This document shows positions 1 through 10,659 of a stretch of 64,000 nucleotides of DNA, piece by piece. Each line of letters begins with the position of its first letter. Within the stretch, counting starts at the first letter, position 1. The position numbers and the translations under genes are program-made. Below the pieces are notes generated by a model. The model did not search any database. It worked only from the letters and a program-made list of their open reading frames with translations, and had not been told where the DNA came from. Source of the DNA: Notospermus geniculatus (Eukaryota > Nemertea > Pilidiophora > Heteronemertea > Lineidae); the NCBI GenBank assembly GCA_002633025.1, contig NMRB01000561.1:155144-219143 (forward strand), given 5' to 3'.

Positions 1-309
1 ATACCATAAATCCAATAAAATTAGAAACCTTTATTGTTCTACCTTATAAAAATACATCACATTGACAATCACGATGCCGACGATGGAATGCATCGCATTA
101 CTACAAAGACTAACTTGAAAATTACAAATGAAAATAATACCACCAAGTCAGAATATCACTAACACACACAATATGCCATTATCAAGCCAACCACCACCTG
201 ACACACTTATTACTCAAGACAAACTAGCGCAATGATTTTAAAAACACTTGATACTCAGACAAGTACAAAAATTCATGATCTGCTATACCAACGAAGTACC
301 ATATTACCT

Positions 310-455
310 CCCATGGCTTGGCCCGCTATACTATACTTGAGCCGGCCAAGCCATGGGAAGTGACACATCTCCATACATTGCCGCTTATTCCGTGTACACA
401 CATGTACACGCTCAGTGCACTTCCCACGACTTGGCCCGCTATACCATACTTGAGC
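310..455. repeat. Inverted-repeat element, copy 1
   Basis: A 13-bp perfect inverted repeat (CCCATGGCTTGGC at 310-322, complement at 345-357) is followed by a segment containing CTCCATACATTGCCGCTTAT and ACTTCCCACGACTTGG. The second part recurs at 63052-63140 at the other end of the window, so this is a dispersed repeat. It lies in or upstream of the intron before the first visible POLR3K exon. Confidence 0.6.
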
Positions 456-634
456 CGTTTGCCCTTTGCACTGTCGTCAGCTGAGATCACAGCTGCGCCT
501 CGTTCTTATTTTTTAGGGCCCCTCCCTCTCCCACCCTGACTCTGGTCCTACCTCCTGGAGCAGGAGGGCCAAGCAATATTGACATCACGTGCCTTGACAC
601 AATCCATGAGAATGATCTTCATCATTATTTCCAG

Positions 635-966
635 ATATCAAATCGAAAATATCCGAAGTTGAAGGAGGTTGATGATGTTCTGGGCGGAGCTGCTGCATGG
701 GAGAATGTCGATTCAACAGAAGGTGTGTACAACTGGCCCATCAGATTCCAGATAAAAGGACCAGCTGCTGGTTTCATGCGGAGGCCAAGGTGGCATTTGG
801 CGCTAGTTTCAATACTTTCTCAATCTTTCTAATTTCAGAAACTTGTCCCAAGTGCGGTCATGAACGAGCCTTCTTCATGCAGATTCAGACCCGTTCTGCC
901 GATGAACCAATGACAACATTCTATAAATGTTGTAAAATGGAATGTGGACACCGTTGGCGGGACTAA
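635..966 (+). CDS. POLR3K: RNA polymerase III subunit RPC10 (POLR3K), 3' part
   Basis: Two coding exons, 635-722 and 839-966 (stop TAA 964-966), joined in phase, encode about 71 C-terminal residues. The first carries the conserved linker [20 protein letters not shown]. The second is a TFIIS-type zinc ribbon: a CPKC knuckle, the [15 protein letters not shown] hairpin with its catalytic Asp-Glu pair, and the closing cysteine/histidine cluster ending HRWRD. In the known family this small subunit supports RNA cleavage, termination and reinitiation by Pol III in the nucleus. The N-terminal zinc-ribbon exon (about 37 residues in the human protein) is not visible in 1-634 and should lie left of the window. 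Splice sites: acceptor AG at 633-634, donor GT at 723, acceptor AG at 837-838. Identity is near certain from the almost invariant C-terminus. Confidence 0.95.
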
Positions 967-2208
967 AAGGACACCAAAGAGGGGAGGGACATCTCCGCAA
1001 ACTCGAGAGTTCAAGTCAGCTGGAGCGTTGTTCTGCATGGAGCGTTGTTCTGCATGGGTGACTTGGAGAAGCCTGCAGTGTTGGGGATTCAAGTTGATCC
1101 TGTACATACAAAGAATGGACTGTTACCAAGCTGAAAATTTACATACCACTTAATCTTTTGTTAATAAATATCTTTTTTTATGAGCCATTATTGTTCTTGT
1201 TCTTTTTTATAGTTTCGTTGTTAGTTCTGTTTTTGTCCTTATCATTGTCCTCTTTTGGCCTACATGCATTCCCATTCCATGATAGTTTATGTATTTGTAC
1301 TGTTCATGCAGTGTCATATTCTGTTTGGTTTTGGTATCTGTCTGTCTCTTTTGGAGGGACTGTGCTGTGACTGTCCAAGCTTGGAGGAATCTATTCCTCA
1401 AGTTCCAAGGGACTGTCCATCTGAGGAAGTGTCCTCAGAGGGACGTCTTTTGGTTGGGACTCTCTCTTTGAGAGACTGTCTTATAGGAGGGAATGTCTTG
1501 TGGGAGGGACTTTCCTATGAGAGAGACCGTCTGTTTGGGTGCACCACGTGTGTGTGTGTGTTCACCTTTTGTCTGTCGCAGCTTGGGTCATAGGACAGCT
1601 GAGATAGAGCACTGAAGATAGTACAACCATGAGCAGGTTGCGAACCCAAGCTTTCTGCTGTTGAACTTCATTGTTTCAGAGTGAATTTGACACATAAAAT
1701 GTTTGATACAGAAACATTGGGATTTTGCCATAATGCATAGCACATAGAGCACCCATCCATCACCTCCATTTGACCTCTATTTGTGATGTCCAAAGCAACA
1801 AATTCGACCCCTGCGCGAATCATGCGAAATACATGCCAAATCACACCAATTCTTGATCAAACAGTGTTATACAAACCGCACACAAACGGAATTTCACACA
1901 GGTCAACTTAGTTCGTTACCTTATTTCACTGCGCCTTGAGATGACGCAACCAGATTGCTCCATGTTACGTATTTTCGCGCCTGTTGAAACCCGAGCGGAA
2001 AGTCATCTAAGGTCACCCAAAGGCCAAGTTGTGGCCAAAGCAAATGCAATCAAGTCGCCATTTTCGACTTGAGCATGTACCGGGGCTGTTGAACATCAAA
2101 TATGGACATAGATTCGTGAATATTATCTTCACTTCAACCGGCTGCAACTGGCGTTTTTGCCATTTCGTTTGAATTTTAGTTCTGAGATTTGTACGATTTC
2201 TATGATTT
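967..2208. other. Spacer between POLR3K and the RHIM-like gene
   Basis: Contains the POLR3K 3' UTR, then an imperfect run of short repeats built on GGGACTGTC/GAGAGACTG words (about 1355-1530), then unremarkable sequence that must include the 5' UTR and promoter of the gene starting at 2209. No clear TATA box or other coding exon was seen. Confidence 0.5.
1163..1168 (+). promoter_or_regulatory. Likely POLR3K polyadenylation signal
   Basis: AATAAA about 200 bp after the POLR3K stop codon, followed by T-rich sequence. The position fits a short 3' UTR. No transcript evidence is available. Confidence 0.55.
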
Positions 2209-5200
2209 ATGAAGCCGTTTCGACGTCTGTTCGATATACGCGGGAAAGTGACGGGACGAATTCTGTCTCTCGACAAACAGGCAGAATGGGAAATTTTCGT
2301 CAGTGGTAAGTTATTTTTCTAAATTGTTTACTGTTATGATCATCAAAAAGTTAAATTTAGAATATTTCAAGTGTTTGTCTCTGAAGGAGCGTTTTCAAAG
2401 AGTGATGCGCACTTTCTTGAAGACCCAAGCGAACGCGAAAACGACTCGGAGTATTTGGGACGGAGAACCCCGTCCAGAAATCGGACATTGATGATCGGGT
2501 CGCTTGCACGATGTGAACGGAATAGTTATCCTGGTAATGAATGTCCCGAAAGTGAGCTGTGGTCGTTTGGGACATGATATCAGTCATTGCTTCAGGCCAA
2601 GCTGAACGGAAGCAGAATGTACATGTACATTAATTGTATACTGCCAATCATCGCAATTCATTGCGAAACTGACGCACAATATTGCGCCATCTCGGGTAAC
2701 ATCAGTATCCACAAAAGGCACAGTTGGGTCATGAACCTTCGGCTTAAATAAAGTTACGTCGAACGTGGAAAATACATTGTATATATCTAGACGTAGGCCT
2801 ATGGATTTTGTTGCGAATGTAGGATACCCTTTTTCTTTGAATACCCTGGAATATTTTGGAGATGGCCTGACCATCTCCCGATTTGACAGGCGGCTTGCAG
2901 GCTGAGACAGTGCCAAGATGCCTGATGAACCTTGATTCAACTCTGTGATCTTCTGAATCTATGACCAGAACGAAAAATCATGTCCGATTATGTGAACGTG
3001 AGGGCAAAACGGGTTCGTCTGACAGAGCGTCCCAAAATATTTCGCACAAAATCAGGGATTTTCTGGTTCCCTCGTCGACAAAACGTAAATTCCCCCTCCA
3101 AAGATGTTGCATGGGCTTAGAGAGTGGCCTCGTTGCCGCGTGGTGCAGTTTCCGGTCGGGAACATTAAAAAATGCTACCCAACGCAACAGAGACGCAGGA
3201 AAACGTCATATCTGGTCAGGTGTGGTAGGAATGTCAGCCTACTGAAATCATGGTTTCTTTTCGTTGTTTTTCAGTGACGCTGCTCCTCGTCTACCTGTCA
3301 TTCTGGACCACCGTATTTTTCGAACTATTCTGGATCTTACAGACGTTCTTCAGGGCGATCGCGTTTTCAAACTTCATCTACTGGGTGAACCAGATTAGAG
3401 GTTTGTGCCAAAGAATCCCGGGAAATGTCGTCTGACAGTAGTCCTGACGGCAATTTTCGTGACGAGTGAATGGTGAACTGTGATTGGAGCATTTTTTCGC
3501 CGCCTGAATATGGCACTCAGTCCTGTTTCTTGCGTTTCAGAATGGGCGAGCAGACCAGCCGAATCGGACGTCTCAGAATCGTCATATCACTCGTCAGCGC
3601 GAGAGGCGACCACGCCCCCTCCAGTGACCTCAAAAACAACAACATCAGTGGGTACATCGGTATCAACTTCGACCGCCACTGCAGACGATGAGCCCGATAT
3701 TCCTCCAATCGACGAGAATATCATATTCATCAAAAAAGACAACTCCCGCCCCGGGACATTCAAACTCTCACGGAGAAGCACGAAGCTTTTACGAAGAGAT
3801 CACGCGCTGAACGTTTCCGAAGGTCTGACCAGGAAGCGGGATGTTGGCGCGTCATTTTGTCTGGTTAAAGATGGGGAAGGGTCGAAGCGGATAAGGGACA
3901 AAGGGTCTTTCAGTATAGTTAGGGGACAACGTGGAGGTTCCATGCTGGTGAGGAATGACGCATCGCCGAGGGGCCTTGCGAGAAAATCGACGAAATCCGT
4001 TCGGTACGCAGACGACACAAAACTTGGTGACGAAGACAGTGTGATATGTGACGTCAGCACAAAAACTGCTGACGAGGAGGACATGAATTGTGTTACGTCA
4101 AAGGCTGATAGCTCGGATTGCGCTAGTTCTGATGTTGACTCGAAGAGTTCGTTTCAAAAGAAGAGAATCGGCCTGGGATCGTTCCGTTTCCACAGAAGCA
4201 AAAAGAAGAAGGACGCCGAGGTTGAGTCTTTGAAATTGATTCCCGAAACCGCGGAGGAAGCCAACGAACCAGACGCCAATGACGACGCCAGATTGACTCG
4301 CGGGAAATTTGAGATCTCTGATCGTACAAACGGTCATGTTGCCGGTCAAGCGAACTCAGAAAGATTGTCTCAGAAGAGGGGCATTTTCAAAATCAAGGGT
4401 GCTTTGAAGAATGTCGAAGGAAGTCCGATGGTACCACGGAGTGAGAAGACAACCTCGTTTCGTCCACCAGGAGAGCTGAAAGCCAGTCCGTCATTGAAAC
4501 GGGGTGCAGATTTGACCGGATCTTTTGGACTTCCTCAAGATTCCCATGGAAGTCCGTCTTTAACACGTGGTACGATCGTTGGTTCATGCCCAACTTTAAA
4601 ACAAAATACGGATGGTGATTCCTCCGATCCCTCGGGCAAAGCAGACCACAGGACGGACTCTGTAGAGTTAACGCTTGATAAAAACAGTAGGCAGTCTGAC
4701 GAAGTGCAGTCTTTGACCGAAAGCCATGATGTTGAGATTGGGAATTCCAGTTCTGGTCCTGTTTGCCTTTTGCTAGATCCAGAGAACTCGCGCAGTCAGG
4801 GAGTAACTGGGATTCGAGCATCTCGTCTTCAAAGCACAGTTACGCCGTTAGATACAGAGATGCGAGAAGTTGATAATGTTGTGACATCCAGCCTTGATGT
4901 CGTCGACGGACCATGTGAATGCCGACACACATGTACCTCAACTAACTCAAATAAAGACACACCGCTTGACCATATTAGTGAAGCAATGTTGGCTAAGGTA
5001 GAGGACAAATACCTCGAGAATTCTGTCGTGACGGGGTCCTTCTCCGACTCTGTTTTTCCGGTACGGGAGGAGGACCAATGCAGCTTGCCAGAAACGGACA
5101 GAGCGACCGCGAATCGTCCGCAAACAGCCCATTTCGCCACATCAACTCCAGGGGAAACGTGGACGGAAGATGGAGGAGACGGGAAAGACGTCATGCCCGA

Positions 5201-6660
5201 AGACTTCCGCAAAGGGTCGTCTACAGGAAGGAGAGGGTCGAGCCTCAAAGAGGACCCGTTTCGAAATCGCAGCGGATCAAATTTATCCAACGGGAGCAGG
5301 TCGCTAGTAAGTAACCAAAGAAGTGACGCCTTCAAAGGTTGATGACGCAGATGTCTGTCTTCCGAACGCAAAGAATTTTGATCAAAGAATCTCCCTTTTC
5401 CTTCAGATTATCCGCCGGACGCGTTCAAGCAAGCAACCTTCGCTGTGCAGACGACACAGTATTGGCATCCAGAGCGGGCCGTCGATTCGGCAGAAATCGG
5501 TTCGGCAACCACAACAAGTTGTCTACCAAGTATATCAGGTTAGTGATAGACATCTTGAAATACCACGGCGTCCGGTCACTTCACCTTCGGACTCCGCGCG
5601 GAGAGACCGGAGAGCGAATGCGAAGCGATTTTGACCCTTTTGGTGTAACCGCGCCTCGTCTCCCAATTGAAAAGCATCAGTCTGTTCATGGATACGTTTA
5701 CCAAGAGTTAATCTTTTCTTCTCCGGCACAGTATTACGGCAAAATGGTCAACATCAACGGGAAAGGGCCCGTCATGATTGGCGAAAATAACCAGATGACG
5801 GTCGGTGGCGGGGTTGGCGATGATAGCAGTGACGAAGACATTGATGACGAGGTTCAGTACAACTCCAATAACGATGACGATGATGATGACGACAGCGATA
5901 TCGAGTTTAATGACTACAGCGACGAAGACGGTTTTGATGACTACAGTGACGAGGATGGGAAATGCGGTACGTATAGCACCATCTATCGGTCGGAATTGAT
6001 GATTATATAGGCGTTGCTCCACGTGGGCGTTTTACAGTGGTGAATTGCCCATTGAGATAGGACTCGCACGAGAAAACTGTCACGTGGAACAGCACCTTTA
6101 GAAGCAACTCACAAAGTCAAGATCGTAAAACAAGCCAGCTTTCAACACATCTGTTGCAGATTCAGATGATGATTGTCTGCATTGTGCTGAGGAACGCCAG
6201 GTCGATGACACCGCCCCTGAATCCACAGACCACAGCTCCATCAATGACCTGACCACTGCCGACAAGGAACTACTTTATGCTGAAGCAAAACTGAAAATAC
6301 TGAAGGCAGCGGAGGAATACAGGTCAGTATGACGCCGCGATCATTTTGAATACACGTTAGCTTTAAGTGTACTTCAGGTCTTTGGTGCTGTTCAGCTTTA
6401 AGTTTCATTACATCGTCACTTTCAGACACCCGGTAAGACCTGTCCGGCGGAGCCAAAGTAGCCGGTCGGCAGAAGGACGGGCCAACAGGCGAATGGTACA
6501 GAAGTCCAATTCTACCGTCTGCGACTCCCCTCGGCCATCCATTTCACTGTTCACACCCCCTCCTCCGACCAAGGCGAGGAAGAGGAACGTCCAACAGATG
6601 CTTGCTGCATTCTTCAAGAAACCAAGGAAGAGGGCATCCTCTGCGGCCCCTATATTCTAA
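2209..6660 (+). CDS. Uncharacterised membrane protein with RHIM-like motif
   Basis: Seven exons join in phase: 2209-2305, 3275-3400, 3541-5306, 5407-5538, 5732-5966, 6160-6322, 6426-6660, giving 917 residues. Residues 33-63 (VTLLLVYLSFW... to ...FRAIAF) are a hydrophobic segment, preceded by a basic N-terminus, so a membrane anchor is likely. Residues 75-707 are Ser/Thr/Lys/Asp-rich and appear disordered, with degenerate G-x-F-x-[ILV] and SPSL[KT]RG repeats. Residues 708-735 hold a RHIM-like motif, core VMIGENNQMTV (721-731), with Met where the usual I/V-Q-I/V-G tetrad has Gln. An acidic run with a duplicated DYSDEDG follows. The tail is basic (PTKARKRNVQQML, FFKKPRKR). I recognise no orthologue. 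Known RHIMs (RIPK1/3, TRIF, ZBP1, insect PGRP-LC/IMD) form signalling amyloids; that role here is inference. The start ATG at 2209 is chosen because it keeps frame into exon 2; an ATG at 2202 is out of frame. Confidence 0.75.
5732..5815 (+). other. RHIM-like motif (protein region)
   Basis: The first 28 codons of the fifth exon encode YYGKMVNINGKGPVMIGENN followed by QMTVGGGV. The pattern is hydrophobic-x-hydrophobic-G-x-x-N-x-hydrophobic with flanking Gly/Asn/Tyr, which is the RHIM core arrangement. The exon then moves straight into Asp/Ser-rich acidic sequence. The reading is from pattern recognition only. Confidence 0.6.
6011..6100. mobile_element. MITE family 1, short copy in intron
   Basis: Ends GTTGCTCCACGTG and CACGTGGAACAGCAC form inverted termini, with the internal words GGTGAATTGCCCATTGAGA and GCACGAGAAAACT shared with the copies near 10.4, 18.3, 28.0, 37.4 and 46.0 kb. 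It lies between the fifth and sixth exons of the RHIM-like gene. Confidence 0.7.
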
Positions 6661-6970
6661 ACGAGGGGAAAGGGGCAATTTCACCAAGATGTATTGGATT
6701 TGCAAGTCAACTTGAGTAGATGGGCGGTACCGGTACCACCTAGATGGGCGGTACCATCTTTGTTGTGAAGCAATGCGAGTAGCCAATGACAACAAGGCAG
6801 ACATCAGTGCGTTTTTCAAATTAACCAATAGACGTTGAGCATGATTGAAACTAGTGGTTTGCACTCATCTGACGGGTAGTAGGATTTGCATTAAAAACAA
6901 TCTAACCTTCACTGGATGGTCGTATTGTTCCGTCCTTGCCAAGCTAAAATAGTTCTTGGTCAGCTAGTCT

Positions 6971-7135
6971 GCCCCTCCAGTGGTAAACGACAGAACAGCC
7001 ACTCTGATCAGGGGAAGTTGGTTGATCAATGTAATGGCTGTTTTGTGTACTACCAAGTACACTCTAGTGGAGAGTATGACATTTACTTCAATCAAACATC
7101 CTCCCACTGCTCACGAGACTGTGCTGCCATTTACC
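6971..7135. mobile_element. MITE family 2 copy
   Basis: Carries the diagnostic words GCCCCTCCAGTGGTAAA, ACTACCAAGTACACT and CATCCTCCCACTG. Related copies lie at about 7440-7590, 8404-8580, 28690-28818 and 34570-34690. No coding capacity; a non-autonomous element is inferred. Confidence 0.6.
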
Positions 7136-7439
7136 TTCAGAGGGCGCTGAGAACCACTCATGTACCTCAGGATGGCTAGTAAAAGATACTTTTATCAAAA
7201 TATCAAGAAGGCAGAATCTGAAGTGAATGTAATTGAACAAATTTATTTCTTTACATCAGTTTTTACAGCATCAAATCATAGGTTGGGAATCAAAAAATCT
7301 GTTTATGGCACAATTTATGAAAATCATAATTGAACACCTTGTTTGTTTTTGCAAGCATTTTCCTATTTTGCCCAGAATGGGTATAATTAAAATCCATTTG
7401 TAATTTCCTACTTATTCTGCCAACCAATGCTCAATGACA

Positions 7440-7590
7440 GTACCTCCACTTATGATCAGTGGGGATCTGCTCAATTGATGTAATGGCTCTACCTTGTACT
7501 TCCAAGTACACTGAAGTGTAGTGTTTAGCTGTTACTTCAAGAAACCACCCTCCCATTGGACATTTTTGGAGACACACTGCCTTTTACCAT
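7440..7590. mobile_element. MITE family 2 copy
   Basis: Shares CTTCCAAGTACACT, TAGCTGTTACTTCAA and CACCCTCCCATTGG with the copy at 6971-7135. Diverged. Confidence 0.5.
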
Positions 7591-8216
7591 TTGACTCATT
7601 TTGAGGGTTGTACAATGTGTAGCCAACATAACATGAATATATGACTATATAGATCGGTAAATAAAACCTTTTTTCAAAACAAACTCAGAAAAACAAATTG
7701 CTCTGTGACAAACTATGGTTATGGTGAAGTAAACTATGGTAAACTGTAGAAAATACTTCAAAGAACATATGAGAAAAACTGGTGCTCAGACCCTAACAAT
7801 GCCCTTCAATGGTGCATATTTTCTACTTGCTCTGGTTTCCTCCTGCATTACAAGTCACTTGCTATTGTTCACAAGTTTGAAATTGGCAGTGGTGCCTTTG
7901 GTGATAACAACAGGAACTAATTTTGAACACACTTGTGAGGAAACAATGAAAGTGACACAAAATAGACAACAGAGCAGAATAATATGAATGCCTTTTGTTA
8001 AACGATTATTTACAAAATAACTCAAAGTGTCAGAAAATGCCCCAAAACAGTGGCACAAATTTTTTTCTGTTTGTAGGACAGTTTTCTGGAACACCTTGTA
8101 TATAAACTCTTCACAACAAAAAGATACTGAAACTGGGAACAAATATGAACAAAACATGTAATAATCTCTCATTAAATCTATAATTTGTGTTTGACTAACT
8201 CAGTGCCACGAGCAGT

Positions 8217-8402
8217 GTCATCTGAAGCATGATTACATAATCTGAAGCAGGTGATGTAATCTGAAGCAGACGACATCATCTGATGCAGACGACCTCATCT
8301 GAAGTATATGACCACGTCTGAAGCAGATGACATCATTTGAAGCAGACGACATAATCTGAAGCAGATTATGTAATCTGAGTGACATAATCTGAAGCAGACA
8401 AC
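8217..8402. repeat. Minisatellite, about 20-22 bp unit
   Basis: About nine degenerate copies of a unit like ATCTGAAGCAGACGACATC in tandem. There are no spacers of the kind a CRISPR array would have. It abuts a family-2 MITE copy. Confidence 0.8.
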
Positions 8403-8403
8403 A

Positions 8404-8580
8404 TCTCTGCCCTCTAGTGGTGAAATACAGCATCTTCACTTTGTGCCCAGTGGGAGTCAAGTCAATTGAAGGAATAGCCCTGCCCTGTACACAAAGTGTA
8501 CTGTAGTGTAGAGTGTAGCTGTAGCTTTGAATCAGCCATCCTCCCACTGGTCAGGAGTGGAGATCAGCATTTTACCATTG
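8404..8580. mobile_element. MITE family 2 copy
   Basis: CCCTCTAGTGGTGAAATAC, ACAAAGTGTACTGTAGTG and CATCCTCCCACTGG match the family-2 consensus words. Confidence 0.55.
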
Positions 8581-9949
8581 GAGCTTGATTGTAAAATGCC
8601 ATTTGGTGTGAAAATCATTACCTTACCTCCATGATTTTCATTCAACATTTCATAGTCAAGAATTTAGATTTCATTTCATGAAAATATTAAATACTTATTA
8701 TAACTCTTGAATAGAATATGAATTGGAAAAAAACAAGAAAACTGTACATAATCTATAAAATAATCTCAACACTATCAAAGTTCTCATCTGGGGTACAATT
8801 AAAGTTCTACTAGATGCAATAAAGTCACGATTGCACCAAATGTAGTTCATGATCAGCTTTAACTTTTGATTCTTGTACTCATAAGGCCACCACTAATAAC
8901 AATATAAACTGACCTGAAACTGAAATAGGCCTATAACAAATCTGGAATAATGCACTCTGGATGTGTCCAACCTCAAGTGGGTTATCGTTCAATGCCACTG
9001 ACATCAACACAACTATCAAAAGTACAAAAAAATGGACAAAATCTTAATTGAATCAAAGAAGGATGTTGGTCCCCATGGGTAGGCCACTTAGATTTTGTTC
9101 CATTGGCCGAAGTAAAAAGGGAAGAAATCTCTATACAGAGGTAGCTGAGGTGAAATCTCATGTTTGGTCTCGTAAACACATGAAAAGTCCACTAAAATGA
9201 ATTGATCCAAATGGAAAAGCAAGAAGTACTTCGACTCAATGTTTGCACAGATGACAAAAATGTGGCAAGTTACCTACAATGTACAAGTATTAGTACATAG
9301 GATTCAATACTAAAATCAAGTCATGTAGAACTGGTATTGGGAAGTGTCAGAACTCCAAATACTTGACAAGTTTGTAGCACGGACAAAATCCATCAGGCAA
9401 TAGGCCATAACGCTGTCATATATAAAATGTAATCATTATGAAAAATGTCCTGGTGGTTCATCATCTCGCAACGGCATATTTGTAATAAGCAAAAGCTTGA
9501 CGTGTAAACAATATTCAAATTACATGTACACAGCACAACAGTGCTACACTTATACAGGTCTTTAGGCTATGTAAAGTGGTGTATAGGTGTCTTAAGGTGT
9601 TAAAGGGACTATGTGCTACTGAAAGTCAACCTAAACAGTCACATGTTCCAGCGGTAAAAAAATGTCCCGACGTGAATAAACAGGAACAAGGTTCTTATAT
9701 GTTCCACAACTTGTGTTTGTCTGTGGCTAACAAACTTCTGAGCAGAGAGCCCCTTTAAGTGTTGTAAGATTTAAGTCAAAAACACATATGAGATCTTTCA
9801 ATATGTAGACAAGTCGAGCTGAGATGTCAGGTTACAAAAGCTAAGTTGAGTTCTAGTCACCGTATCGCACAATATCTGAGCAAATTGGTCACAACAGCAA
9901 TTTTCGTACCCGGCAACAGCCAATTTTTCACAGCATAAATGACCCCTTA

Positions 9950-10168
9950 AAGGAGCACGGTGTTACCACTTTTTCTCGACAGCCAGCGCCACCATCGCTG
10001 TGCGTGCCAATCGCCAACCCCAGGGATTAACTACGTTGTCAGTGAACGGATCTGATGTACCACGTACATTTGTAATGATTTTTTGTAGTTCGTATTGCTG
10101 CCGCTAGATGGCCCCCCTATGTCGGCAGTCAAAGTACCGCTATTAAGAGACTGCATACCGTGCTCCTT
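9950..10168. mobile_element. MITE with AAGGAGCACGGT termini
   Basis: Begins AAGGAGCACGGTGTTAC and ends ATACCGTGCTCCTT, an inverted terminal repeat of about 12 bp. The interior has no coding potential. Confidence 0.65.
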
Positions 10169-10344
10169 GAATGTAGTTGGTCAGCTACTTCAGTTACCGG
10201 TACATCAATGTCTTTTTATAGATAGTAGGCCTGTATGTAAAAGCCAAGCAAAGCTGTATGTAGATTAAGAGAGAGATCACTTCCAAAGGTTACCAAATTC
10301 AATTCAAAAGGAGATCTACCGATATGAGCGTAGTCAAGGAACAG

Positions 10345-10520
10345 AAGGTGCTGCTCCACATGAAAGTTTTCTTCTCTCAGTTGACTCTCAATGGGCAATT
10401 CACCATTGTTTGTTTCCTTGCTGCTGAGACCAATGACTGCTAACAGTTTTCTATGGTTGAGTTGCCCATAGAGAGCCAACATTCGCAAGAAAGTTACCTC
10501 ATGGAGTCGTGCCTTTAATG
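10345..10520. mobile_element. MITE family 1 copy
   Basis: Contains GTGCTGCTCCACATGAAAG at one end and the complementary CTCTATGGG/GAGAGCCAAC words at the other, with GGGCAATTCACCATTG inside. It lies at the 3' end of the PDZ-PH-PH gene and may supply its stop codon. Confidence 0.7.
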
Positions 10521-10659
10521 TAGATCTGCATGAGAGAAGGGTATCCTTTGCTTGTTTACAACAAATAAGTGAAGTAGAAGTATGTAGATTACGATCGAGT
10601 ACGTCATAGAGAATCTAGGTATGATTTCTAGGATAGAAGTCGTGATTGTCTTGTACTTT

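Larger units (their letters stand above)
6661..10659. other. Repeat-rich spacer between convergent genes
   Basis: Separates the RHIM-like gene (+) from the PDZ-PH-PH gene (-), which converge here. It holds copies of MITE family 2, a minisatellite at 8217-8402, a short MITE at 9950-10168 and a family-1 MITE at 10345-10520. AATAAA-type words occur near 7660. No coding exon could be supported. Confidence 0.6.

Noticed and set aside
4829-5371. 180-codon minus-strand frame
   Set aside because: Antisense shadow of the long exon of the RHIM-like gene; the plus strand continues in phase through seven exons.
5708-6022. Hydrophobic Val/Ile-rich minus-strand frame, apparently a membrane protein
   Set aside because: It is the antisense of the acidic Asp run (GAT/GAC read backwards as ATC/GTC) in the RHIM-like gene.
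6916-7179. Short plus-strand frame in the 7-kb spacer
   Set aside because: Lies within a family-2 MITE copy.
8217-8402. Regularly repeated short units, CRISPR-like at first sight
   Set aside because: The units are contiguous and degenerate with no unique spacers, and the genome is animal.
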